Of a stretch of DNA of 64,000 bases, positions 44,495 through 54,960 are shown in pieces. The notes beneath the pieces are model-generated. The model was given only the letters and a program-made list of their open reading frames with translations. It searched no databases and was not told where the DNA came from. Made by a program: the position numbers and the translations under genes. The DNA is from Spizellomyces sp. 'palustris' (lineage: Eukaryota; Chytridiomycota; Chytridiomycetes; Spizellomycetales; Spizellomycetaceae), in assembly GCA_006535965.1 (NCBI GenBank), contig QEAR01000090.1, positions 21,325-85,324 on the forward strand, written 5' to 3'. Numbering within the stretch: the stretch's first letter is position 1; each line of letters starts with the position of its first letter.

Positions 44495-44691
44495 CCAGGG
44501 GTAGCAACCTAAGCAAGTGATAGAGCAAATTCAATAGTCTCCTCTCCCAACCACCATAGAGGCAGCTCTCACTCCACAACACTGTTTAGTAGTGTAATGG
44601 AGCGATCCGGGAACGAGTACCAACTCGTACTCCCGGACGGACATGTGCCCTGCCTTAGGACCATCCCAGGGGCACCAACCTAAGCAAGTGA
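44495..44691. repeat. Pair of 26-nt direct repeats with an intervening imperfect hairpin
   Basis: The sequence ccagggg..caacctaagcaagtga occurs at 44495-44520 and again at 44666-44691, matching 24 of 26 positions. Between them, 44606-44637 forms an imperfect hairpin: tccggga and acgagt pair with actcgt and tcccgga, with a two-base bulge. Short repeats plus a hairpin beside the gap suggest the end of a mobile or satellite-like element. Confidence 0.7.
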
Positions 44692-44825
44692 GTATATCCA
44701 GGGTGGTTCGGCAACGTGCATTCTGGTTTCGGCACCGACGACAGTCGGTGGAGCACCTGTTTAAATGCGCCCAGGATCTTCATCTTTTTAGATATCACTC
44801 CTGCTGTTCGCAAAGGTTATTTTTT

Positions 44826-45940
44826 CTATCTTAAGCTTGATATTCTCCCTTTTGGGACCGCTGGAGACGCTTCGACCACTGGATGGACCTCCGTTTCGTC
44901 GACCATGATGCGGTAAACATCATCCAAAGTGGTATCCGAATCGAAAGAGTAGAGAACGATTCCCTCCGCCCGTTCCTGCAGAATACCCCTCAGTTGTTGC
45001 TCGCTCGGATCGATGGCGATGATTTTCCCCTTGGTTCGGCACGGCATGGGAAAGATCTTCCCGTGGGGTTGGTGGGAAAGAGGCACGCATCGACGGGTCG
45101 AGAATGGGAAAGACATGCTCGTCCTTGATTCAAAATATCACCGTTTCTGCATGCTTCTCCTTGCCGCGCTTCGTTTCTTCCTCCACATCGTCCTTGACGC
45201 CATATTCCACCACCTTTTGGTTCCAACCGTCGTAAGCGCACAGGTTGATGCCGAAGCGCTTGCAGAACGGGAGCATCATCTCGACGGAGACGCCCTCGCC
45301 CGGCGACGCCATGTGAAAGAAATTGGCCATTTCGTGAATCGTCTTTGGATGCCCACGCGGCCATCCTCATAGGTCTCCTTGCTTGTTCTTCAGCCGCAGG
45401 GACAGTCTCCTGCCGACATCGAGGAGGCTGGTCGGCACGCAGACATTCGTGAGCGTGACCGTGTCCGCTTCCTTGCCCGTTCGGTAGCACACCGCCACCT
45501 GCTTGACTTTCTCATCCGCACCCTCCGCGTGTAGTCCTGCACGTCCAGGTCGATGTCGACGATGTGTACATCTTCGGGCCCCTGCACGGCGTCCAGCGTC
45601 CAGGCTGCCCTCGAAGTCGCTGGGCAGCGTGATCTCACCGGCGCGAACCTTGCGTTCCCACTCTTCCACCTCTTCCTGCACGAAAGCCTGGGCCCACGCC
45701 CCGTGAATGGAGCAGCTTCCTCTGGTTGAAGGTCTCCGTTAGACCGGTACGGAACGTTATCCCTTTGCCTCGCTCCTCGACCCTGACGTCGTGGATCAGG
45801 ATGCTCTTCCCCACGCCACGTTTGACGGCACATTTCTTCACGAGGGAATAGAGGCTGGCGGAATTCACGTTGCGCAGCTTCCTGGTGAACTGAACTGCTT
45901 CTTCACCGTCTTCACCCCGGTGCCCGTTTCGTGCGACCAC
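44826..45940 (-). pseudogene. Frameshifted coding remnant of unknown family
   Basis: The minus strand holds a chain of coding-like segments that change frame repeatedly: FTRKLRNVNSASLYSLVKKC with FRTGLTETFNQRKLLHS (45900-45700), WERKVRAGEITLPSDFEG, VHIVDIDLDVQDYTRRV, VKQVAVCYRTGKEADTVTLT with SLLDVGRRLSLRLKNKQGD (45500-45370), VSVEMMLPFCKRFGINLCAY (45280) and IVLYSFDSDTTLDDVYRIMV (44950). At least four frame changes are needed. The segment order is constant and the composition is GC-richer than nearby genes. I do not recognise the family. Decay of a transposon-, virus- or multigene-family-derived gene is likely. Uncorrected sequencing errors next to the gap are the alternative. Confidence 0.5.
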
Positions 45941-46860
45941 ACGCCTTCGAAGGTGATTTCCCTCTTTGCGGCCTGCACTGCTGGGGCTTTATCGAGAAGT
46001 GGACGTGCCCGCCTGGCTCACATACCAGTTTCTCTTTGATCCAATTGCATGTATAAGGTTCTACGCGGAGAAAACCTTTGGCAAGCACACGTTGGACGCC
46101 TTAGATGACACCGGATGGGAGCGTCCATTCGGATTTTCCCAACCGGGAGCGATGGCGACGAAGATCGCTATAGCGATAACGAAGGGATCGAATGGTAGTG
46201 ACGGCGAAAAAAATATTGTCGCCGATGTTTGTACTCTACACATGAATAACCCTCTCATTGGGGGTCCACAAGTGGGACCGATCGGAATCTCCGCCGCGCG
46301 GCTTTTTGGTGCGGGTTGGCAGCAACCGCCCGCTCTGCAGCCCAATCCAGACGTCCTAGGCGGCAGAATCCCCGGATGCCGCGGCGTTGATACCATGCGC
46401 GTGTCCCAGCAGGCATCGCCACAGAGCCCGTAATGTGCGTCTCCCGTTCGATCGCCGTTTGGGGTTCGAGGGCAGCCGTGTCGTCGTTGCCGCAGGCGGG
46501 CAGATGCGACCCCGTCCGCCGGTGCGTTTTTTCACCGCATGGTTGACGAACATGCGGAAAGGCCTATTGCCGGGCACGTACCTGACTTGGCGCAAATCCT
46601 GCATATCAACGACGCAGGTCCCTTTGCCGCCGACGAATATGGCGATTTTTTCGGCTCTCAGGAGGGCGAGGAGTACTCGTTGGGCTGCAGTGGCATGATC
46701 GAAGTCTGTACGGGGCAATATGATACTGGAACTGAGGAACCTGGCAGACCGTCGCACCCGTTATATATCCGGGACGGTTGGCCGTTATCGATAAAACCGT
46801 GGTTATGCGTGTGGTTGTGTCATGGCTGTGTAATGAGTTGGAAGCACACTCTTTCTGCAG
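45941..46860. other. Decayed region, coding strand unclear
   Basis: Both strands contain frames of 100-155 codons (for example plus 45966-46433 and minus 46757-46356, the latter with FVGGKGTCVVDMQDLRQVRY). None matches a family I know, and they overlap each other. It lies between two frameshifted minus-strand remnants and probably belongs to the same decayed stretch. Confidence 0.35.
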
Positions 46861-47840
46861 CTACATGTGAGATATAAAAGTCCCCGAACTCCTGGACGGT
46901 CTCAGCCCTCCATCTTTTCCGTCGCATACCTGCCATGTTCTGCATCGTCCCTGATCCTTTTTGCATTCCTCCTTGTGCTTCGTATTCCAATCGGTGGTTT
47001 GACACACCACGGAACATAGAAGACCGCACGGCATCGGCCACACCGCAGGAGTCTATGATCCTTATCCGTTTTCCCCGCATGTCTCGCAGGCCAGGCAGCC
47101 GATAGTGTCCCTGTGTGACAGCTCCCTAAATCGCTATCTCCTGTCCCGTGAACAGGAAATCATGGTCGAGTTGTATACAGTTGGCCTGCTTGAGGACTTT
47201 GCACACGGTTTTCGGCACCTTGTGAACGGGCACACCGAGATACTGCGAAAAGGAACGTAGAGTGACCTTTGGCCACACCCCGACGCACACGACATCGTTT
47301 AAAGCTGCCACAACCCAAACGCTTCAGTTGGTTGAGTTGCTCCTTGCAGTCACTCAGGATAGTACCGTTGCACGAGAGGCGCATGACGGTAGGGTCCCAT
47401 ATAAACACGGTGTCCGGATTCCCCACTTGACCGAGAACGAAGGCGCATTCGTCCATGTCGTACTTGGGGCGGTCGGATCCGCGCAGCTCTCAAAGATCAC
47501 GGCGAGGTGACCGATGAGCAAGACGAGCCCATGGCGCTCGATGCTCTCTCGCTTCGAGTAGCGTACCGGCCCTGCCGGTGGTAACGGATCGGGCGATGGT
47601 TCTGAATTCCGGCAGTGACAACATCGTTCAAAGGTGTGCAGCGGCTTCCGTCTTTTAAGGCAGAGCTGAAGCGCGTTGCATGAGTCGCTGATGGGTCGCC
47701 ATTCGGTCGCGTGGGATGTCGCCTTTAGGCGCTATGGCGGGCGTATAGTAACGGCCTCCGTATGCGTTGCGGAACTCTGTAACGGTCGCGGGCTCCGCAT
47801 CTGGTCTTGAGATTCTGAGCGGCCAAATCGGCACCCAGAT
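46861..47840 (-). pseudogene. MYND-type zinc-finger gene disrupted by single-base frameshifts
   Basis: Reading down the minus strand: TEFRNAYGGRYYTPAIAPKG (about 47780), a frame change, SCNALQLCLKRRKPLHTFER (about 47670), RYSKRESIERHGLVLLIGHL (about 47540), a frame change, FVLGQVGNPDTVFIWDPTVM (about 47430), VPVHKVPKTVCKVLKQANCI (about 47200), another change, then the MYND finger. The finger is itself split over frames: CLACETCGEN, then RCGRCRAVFY, then CSVVCQTTDWNTKHKEECKK (about 47085-46955). All eight metal ligands (C..C, C..C, C..C, H..C) are present once the frames are combined, which is strong evidence of a real gene ancestor. MYND domains mediate protein contacts. At least four indels prevent one continuous product. 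Confidence 0.68.
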
Positions 47841-48111
47841 GGGTCCAAATCAAATGCGGCCGAGCTTACGGCCCGAGGCAGTGGAAATGGAGACGGGGTG
47901 GGAATGCCTCCAGATTCGGGTCCGACACTCCACCACCTCAACTTTTTGAAGAGTCCTCCCACTACCGACATTGGAATTTCATAACTCCGAGAGAACACGC
48001 TAGTGGATGCAATTTATACATGGAATGTGGTTTGGTTCAAAAGTGCGGGTAGAATGTCCCTATACTACTGCTGGGGACCATTGCAATTCCATCCCACGTA
48101 TTTCATCAAGC

Positions 48112-50149
48112 ATGCCTTTCACCTCCCCGCCGCCACCAGGGATTTATCCAGCGCGTGCTACATATTCTAAAGATGAGCTTCGTGCCGCATATGTGGGTCG
48201 ATCTATTGAAGAGCTCCGGACCCCCGCCTTTGTAAGTCATGCACACCATGGAGCCATTCGCCGTTATTAAAACACCCTAACTCACTAGAATTCGATAGCT
48301 GGTGGATCGTACAAAAGTAGAACAAAATGCAAAAGAACTCATTGACGCAGCAAAACAGGCGGGCGTGGATGTTCGGGTGCATGTCAAGACACACAAGGTA
48401 CGTCCAAAGGTCGAAACAACTGCAACCGCGCGGACCAGTATTACCAAGACAGAAGCGTTTCTTGACCATACTCTGATCTGATATGGATGATGCCTCGATG
48501 GAGCTCGCCATTGGCAGAGTTGATAAAAGAGGGCGGTTGTTTGTTTATGATGTTCGATACGACAACGTCTGGGTTTCGCAGATGTTGTGTATCACGGTGA
48601 TGATCGCTTGCATAAGGGATTGGCTGCCCAGATTGATGGTCATGATTCGTGAAATTTGGTCTTTTTATATACAAAGATACATCACGAATCATAATACTGG
48701 TTCCCAAGACGTTGAACGCGATCGTTAGTGTGTATAACGTTGATCCATTCGAACAGACCATTGAAGGCGCACTACTTCAACTCGGCGATTCTCTCAGTTC
48801 GATAATTGTCAGTACTTTGGCAGAAGCACGGTACTTTGCCAACAGCGGATTGTTTCAAGATGTATGTTACCTCTGTGGCTTCTAGCATGTACCTGCTTGG
48901 GACCTGTTCTGATTGTTACAGAAAGATTTTGTATGCCGTACCGTTGTCTCCCGACAAGATTCAAGAAGTTCATCAAGTGTCGCAACGGATTGAAAAGTTC
49001 CATGTCATGGTCGACAACGACGTTATCATTGATGCTTTAGAGCGATATGCTATTGCGGTGGGTCCCACAGCCACATCGGCAGTTAATCCGAGCAGTGCTG
49101 TATCACAAGGGCGCGCCGCACTAGATCCTGCTAAGCCAATGTTTAGAGCTTTCCTAAAAATTGACACCGGATACGGGTAGGTTTTCTTCGCTATGTTATG
49201 GTTTAGATCTCTGCGATGATAAATCTTCCTCTGTCATAGCCGGGCAGGTGTACCTTCGACAACGTCCAATGCGATTTCTCTTGCGTCGCGCCTCCACAAC
49301 TCTGCCCATATATGTTTCTCTGGCCTTTATAGCCATAGTGGACATTCGTACGAAGCAGCAGACATCGCCGGCGCTCTCGCAACAGCTAAGGAAGAAGCTC
49401 GCCTCACACTGGCCCTAGCTCAGGAGCTTCGATCAATGGGTATAACTGCCCCTGTCGCAAGCGTGGGTGCAACTCCTAGTGTCAAAGCGCTATTGGAAAT
49501 GGCCGGGGCGGGACGAGAAGCAATAGCAGAAGCACGATTAGGCACAGTTGGGGATGCGCTTATGAAAGAAACCGGCGAGCTCGCAAACGACGTGGCAGCA
49601 TCCGCTCTCCCAGACGACGAACAAGATGAAAAGAAGAACAAGGGCGGTTCAGATGAATCAGCTGTCGGTGATGCGACGTTGATTGAAAATCCGACACACA
49701 AAGATTTCAAACTTGAGGTACATCTCGGTAACTATATTTTTCTGGATATCCAGCAAATTTCTGGTATGCCATGGCCGATTTCGCGATGCGCGGCAACGGT
49801 CCTATCCCGTGTTTTGAGTCAATATTCCCACCGGAATGAGGTTCTCATTGATACGGGCGCGTTGGCTCTCAGCAAAGACGGTCCAGGAGCACGGGGGGCT
49901 AAGCTATATCCTGGATACGGCGTTTTAGCTGGCGATTATCTAGCACATAGAACCGTTAGTCGAGTCAGTCAAGAACATGGAGTTGTGGCGGGTCTTAGCC
50001 CGGAGGAAATTGAAGCATTCCTTGAGATTGGTACAACAGTGGAGATTGTGCCGAATCATGCCTGTCTGGCTGCAGCAAATTTTGAATGGTATTATATTGT
50101 CGAGGAAGGGAAGGTGGTCGACGTCTGGGTGCCCTGTCGATCATGGTAA
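48112..50149 (+). CDS. D-serine dehydratase / D-threonine aldolase-like PLP enzyme
   Basis: Start MPFTSPPPPGIYPARATYSK at 48112; stop at 50149 after VDVWVPCRSW. Exons: about 48112-48231 (IEELRTPAF), about 48298-48400 (LVDRTKVEQNAKEL...VDVRVHVKTHK, the PLP lysine), about 48763-48861 (EGALLQLGDSLSS, IVSTLAEARYFANSGLFQD), then three more. Landmarks are FRAFLKIDTGYGRAGVP, SGLYSHSGHSYEA, ASVGATPSV, VHLGNYIFLDIQQ and PNHACLAAANF, the last giving the His-x-Cys zinc site of eukaryotic DSD1. The family has an alanine-racemase-like barrel and a C-terminal zinc domain, and it splits D-serine to pyruvate and ammonia or cleaves D-threonine. The intron after the lysine exon, about 360 nt, is far longer than others in this gene. 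It ends 51 bp from the stop of malonyl-CoA decarboxylase. Confidence 0.88.
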
Positions 50150-50200
50150 TCTTCTGGTCAATCGGCCGCAAGTGTAGCTCAGATATACTGTAACCCTTAT

Positions 50201-52893
50201 CTATAATTTGGCCATCTGCGCGTCCCCTACACTCTTAACTAGTCGGAGTCTAGCGAAGTCTTTTCCACCATCGGCAGCTGTGCCTACTGCCCACTCGAGT
50301 GTCTGATCCGCCGGCTCCATCACTGCAATCGTCCCGTCCAGCAGGTACAATTGGTTGTTTGTCTCGACTTCTGGGAGGACGTAATTGTAGTTCACCATGA
50401 TGCCGTACGATTGGCTTAACCCTTTCTCTGCAAAAGCGACGACGCAAAATATCAGACGCGAGATATCAAAGGGAGACCTGAGCAATATGAAGCACCTGAC
50501 GCATCTCCATTCCAATTGAGTCTGTGCATGCAGGCTCCATTGCGGATATGAAAGTTGCCTGAAATTCGAAGTCAACAACCGCCTGGAAACGCTGGTTTTC
50601 GGCCTATATCAAGATCAACCTACAAACGGGGTCCAGAGCAAATGATCGTTTCTTTTCCAACAGGAGATATCTAGGAAACCGACATGAGGACCTGCGTATC
50701 GTTTTCTTAGGTCGCCGCAACCTTGCTTACCGTGCGCATAATCGTAAGAGGATCGGCTTCAGAGTTTGGGATATGTTAGGATCTTCATACCACGAGTTAC
50801 CAGCCAAAATGTCCTGTAAAGGGCGGGTTTGTGATTAATGTCTTCAAGCATCAGTATCTACCTCAATGCTAACCTTAAGAATCAAGATACCATCTTCGGC
50901 GGCACCGTGTCCCATCAGGTCCTTTAGTGCCTCAACTTCCTCCCCCAACAATAATGGCTCGCCAGATGGGAGATTTCCACTGTTCAATCTTGTTTCCAGC
51001 CATTGGCGAAATCTTGGAATTGGTGATAACGTGCAAAACGTTTTGATGCTAGGTAAAAATTGCTGTATTTCCTTGACCACGCGTTTAATAAGGAAGTTGC
51101 CAAGATCGACTCCAGAGAGACCTGTCAGAAGTCGATCAGTAATGTCACCGAGCTTTATATCCGGTAACTAAATGTAGATCACGCACACCTCTTTGAGAGG
51201 ACGAGATAGAGTAGAATATGGCTACCGTTGGACCGGGCACCTCAGGAGATGGATCGTTGAGTATGACCTAAGGGTTATTGTCAGGAGGTCTACGCATCGG
51301 CTGTGGAGGTTAGCTTCCGGTACGCACTTGCACATCTTCGGCAATCTCGTTCACGAGTGCGACCTGGAAACCTAAATTGTCAATAAGCCATCACTCAACC
51401 TAGAATCGAGGGAGCTTACTTGAACGAATGTCAATGGCTCCTGCGGCATGCCTCTGTGGAAAAAGGAATAGCACAATCTTCCAGGTCCTAGACGCTGCTT
51501 CAAGGCTTGCCACGTCGGAACCGCGTGCACAGCTTCGTATCGCACGATCTGAAGTACATGTCCCCGCTGTTAAGCCCATCTGACACGCGACAAGGTACAT
51601 GCTGCAAGAGACCTTCTCAAGAACAGTGGCTGGACTATTCCATGTAATTCTCTCCAGGTCCAGGAATCCTATTCCGAACCATCCTTGCAACTGGCTCTTG
51701 AGAGAATCACTCAAACCACGGAGGTATGGGTCGTTTCCATTGCGCCCTAGGATTTCCTATGGTCCATGTTAAGCACGCCAACGCCCAACCCACATGAACC
51801 AATAGAACTCCTACCAGGACATTTGCCCGCATATTGACAAGGAACTGCATTCCTCCAGGTAGCTGGTTTATCCGTTCAAAAAATTTCTCGTAAAGAGGCT
51901 GTAGCGATTGCCGTAATATCTCTTCAGTTCGCATAAAACCTTTGTCGCCTTTACCCTGCGAATACCGCCAACGGATGATGTTCAATTTCTGACATACGAA
52001 GATCCAAGCTATATTCTTACCGCGGATCTAGCATCAAGATACTTATGAGCGGCAACAGCAACGGCTTCCCGGTTGACATCTTCGCCATCAAGTATGAGAA
52101 AGTGGATACCTCAAGATGAGGTGTTGCGAGCACCTACCGAAATCCCGTCCCAAAATCCTAAGAAAGTTCGCTCGCCCTGCCTATGCAGGCCATCAGCATT
52201 ACCGCAGAGATCTCCTACGACTGTTTTACTCACCAAATCCAGCCCCTCGTAGAACTCGCAGCATTGGCGCGCCAGTAGACTTGGTAAGATATCGCCCTGC
52301 TCCCTACGGGTGGATATGGTACGCCGGAGCAGCCTCCGTATATCATGGTCATCTTGCACACTCAAGTTGCCATGGTCCGCCATTGTATCTGATGGTGTTT
52401 CTCCTCCACTATCGGTGGGATGCCCGAGCGTGTACAGTCCTAAACACATGCCATTACTTACACACGCATGATTCCAAATTATCCATCAGAGCGTTGGTAT
52501 ACCTGGTTCCCTGGAGAACTTCATTACGTCGTCCCAGTAGTTTGTCACAACCGTACTGGCAAGTTGTGGTATGGGCTGGGCTGATTCTGTGCGTTTAAAG
52601 CGCTTCGCGCTAACAGAGTCTGTGGTTTGTCTTGACGTGACGACCCTCTAATAAGAAAAATATCAGACTTACAACTGAGCATCCGCTAACTGTTTCGCGG
52701 ATTGGATGTGAGGGTATTCACCTCCGTCTCATAGATAGCACACCTTTCCTTTAACTTCGCCGCGATGGAATTGACGTCCAGCGAATGGCTGAAAGTTGAT
52801 GAGATGTGAATGGCAAGTTGGCTGCCACCTTCTTAAGCCTGGCGTCGCAAAGGAAAGAACAATTTTGGCAGGCGCAGACAAAGGGCGGAGCAT
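50201..52893 (-). CDS. Malonyl-CoA decarboxylase
   Basis: Conserved blocks in order on the minus strand: LARQCCEFYEGLDLVSKTVV (about 52250), LRQSLQPLYEKFFERINQLP-GGMQFLVNMRANVL (about 51900-51820), LKSQLQGWFGIGFLDLERIT (about 51690), FFHRGMPQEPLTFVQ (about 51450), [29 protein letters not shown] (about 51210-51060), CTLSPIPRFRQWLETRLNSG (about 51010) and AEKGLSQSYGIMVNYNYVLP (about 50430). The product ends QMAKL, and AKL is an accepted type-1 peroxisomal signal. The start at 52893 (MLRPLSAPAKIVLSFATPGL) gives an Arg/Ser-rich, acid-free leader like a mitochondrial presequence. Exons between 52380 and 52750 were not resolved, so the 5' end is tentative. The enzyme converts malonyl-CoA to acetyl-CoA and so lifts inhibition of fatty-acid oxidation. 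Dual mitochondrial/peroxisomal targeting, as in animals, is inferred. Confidence 0.87.
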
Positions 52894-53143
52894 TTGAATA
52901 GGTTGTTGGCAGTCGTTTGACGGCGATGAGCTCAACAGAGCAGGTCGACGTCGGCTGGGATTCCGACAACACACGTGTCAGTCATTTGCTTGTTTAGGCA
53001 TAATATGCAATGTAACCTTTTTCGGGTGGTATAAGCCAAGCCAACGTCCTTTGGCTTTTGACAGGTCCCATCTACAATTCTTCAGCATCCGCTCAAGACA
53101 ATATATGTGACAAGAGTTATCGTTCAACGCTAACAAGCAAGGG

Positions 53144-54768
53144 ATGCCTCCAATCACTTTGACTTTCAAATTTCCACCCGAACTTCAAGGTCTTTTGATA
53201 GGAGCAGATGGCTCAAATATTAAATCTCTTCAAAAGCAGAGGAATGTATCAGTCACCCTTCCTAAGACACGGGGAGTGATCACGCTTTCAGGTCAAGCAG
53301 ATGATGTCAAGAGCGCTCAAGAAGCCATTTTGCACCGACTGTTTCGTAAGAGACTTCGGCACCCTATGTATGGATTTGTCGTGCAGATGCCTAAAGGCGG
53401 ACTGGTTGAATTTGTACCTATTAATGAAATGGAAGCGCAAGTGCAAGTGAGCAATGATGAGGATGACGGTGGTATAGATGAAAATTTTGCGGCGACGGCA
53501 ACGGCAGCCCGCGAGGACATTGTTGCCGAAGGATTTTATGTTTTGCGCTTCCTCAACAATGACGGGACGAGTGCTTCACCAACAAAGTCGCCGGACCTGA
53601 CGAATTCATCGTTTCGAACCCCTGGGGGCGCAGGCAAACACGGACGGCCACTAGTTGAGCTGCTTGACGCCAGTGATGCGACAAGTTTCTGGTCTTACAT
53701 CACGCACACTCTCTGCAATGATATGAAACGCTCCCAGACTGCATTTGACGAGCCTTTGACTGACAAAACGATAATCCAAGCATTTTGTTTATCCAAAACC
53801 CTCGTTTTTCGAATCCGGTGCTCGCTTCTTGGACAGAAACTCTCGTTTTGGCAGTTTAAAAGTGCCATGGCAGAAGGAAGTGCTCGGCCCCTTGAAGCCG
53901 TGCACTCGCCGAAGAAAATGATAGAGCCTATCAGGGAAAGATTCGTACAACCACCTGGTTCGACGGTGAGGAGATCACATAGCAAAGTCACGGTGCAAGG
54001 TTGGCGCCGCTACGAGAACAATGCATGGGACAAGTGGGTGCATCAGGTACAATGCCGATACTCAAGTTTTGTTTATTATGGCAATTTGGGGGAATTTTAC
54101 TCATGCTCACCGCATCATAGCTCGCGATTCCACTCGAAGATGACGCTAAAATGCTCATTCTTCCCTGCAAGTTCTCCTTGGGAGCCGCAGTCAATAAGCG
54201 TCGCTGCTTTATAGTCACACCAGATCTCCCTCTCGGTCTTGCAGTACAACTCGTTATTCAGCCTGCGGCTACCCCTATTGACACTCCTATTTTGCAAAAT
54301 TACCTAGCAGATCTCTTTAACACACTGTGGCGCCAACCACCAACAACATCGATGCCCGACTACAGATACCTTCCAGCTCTGCCCCCCAACAGATGGTCTG
54401 ATGTAGTTAACGTAGGGTCGGGAGTTCGAAATGTCCAGCACCCTTCAGCAAACCACGGAAGACCATTTGCTGCTCTTCCATTTTGGGTTCGAACTGTGGA
54501 TGTTTGGGAAAAAAGGACTGGATGCGAAAGTATGAAAATTGAGCACGATGGAGATAATACGCTTTTCATGATTGGGATGCGAGCACGGGAAGGGAAAGTA
54601 GGAGAGATTAATGCCGGGACCAAGCAGGAATCTGCAAAACGTATTCAATCTTTGATTGCGAATGTCCTGGACCTATTTACTGATAAGGCAGCATATGGCA
54701 CGGAAGAGAATGCCTACAAAACCGATGAGGCAGGGGACACGTATCATGAAGCACGGTTTCTCCATTAA
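53144..54768 (+). CDS. KH-domain RNA-binding protein of unknown function
   Basis: Start MPPITLTFKFPPELQGLLIG at 53144. An N-terminal KH domain has the GxxG loop GADG (LLIGADGSNIKSLQKQRNVS, then LSGQADDVKSAQEAILHRLF). The middle is acidic and Ser-rich. A conserved-looking domain follows (VELLDASDATSFWSYITHTL, LVFRIRCSLLGQKLSFWQFK). One intron, about 54048-54119, joins WRRYENNAWDKWVHQ to LAIPLEDDAKMLILPCKFSL. The C-terminal part (CFIVTPDLPLGLAVQLVIQP, SAKRIQSLIANVLDLFTDKA) ends at 54768. Beyond the KH fold I do not recognise the family. The strand-rich C-terminal half could hold a second degenerate KH-like or related domain. It is divergent from malonyl-CoA decarboxylase, with about 250 bp between the starts. 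Confidence 0.78.
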
Positions 54769-54960
54769 TGCAACAATGTCACGAAGCGGTGCAGGGACTG
54801 GAACGGCGAAGGCGAAGGCGTATCTGTACCAATATACATAATTTCATAGCATTTTTTACTTCCATTATACCAGGTATGAGATCGTTTGTAGTTATCTGTG
54901 TGACTGGAATTCGGCTTTCATTACTTTCAAACACATATAATATCATATATCTCAAATTGG

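Noticed and set aside
45966-46433. 155-codon plus-strand open frame (MRPALLGLYREVDVPAWLTY...)
   Set aside because: It overlaps minus-strand frames of similar length in a decayed, GC-rich region. No domain, splice or start context supports it.
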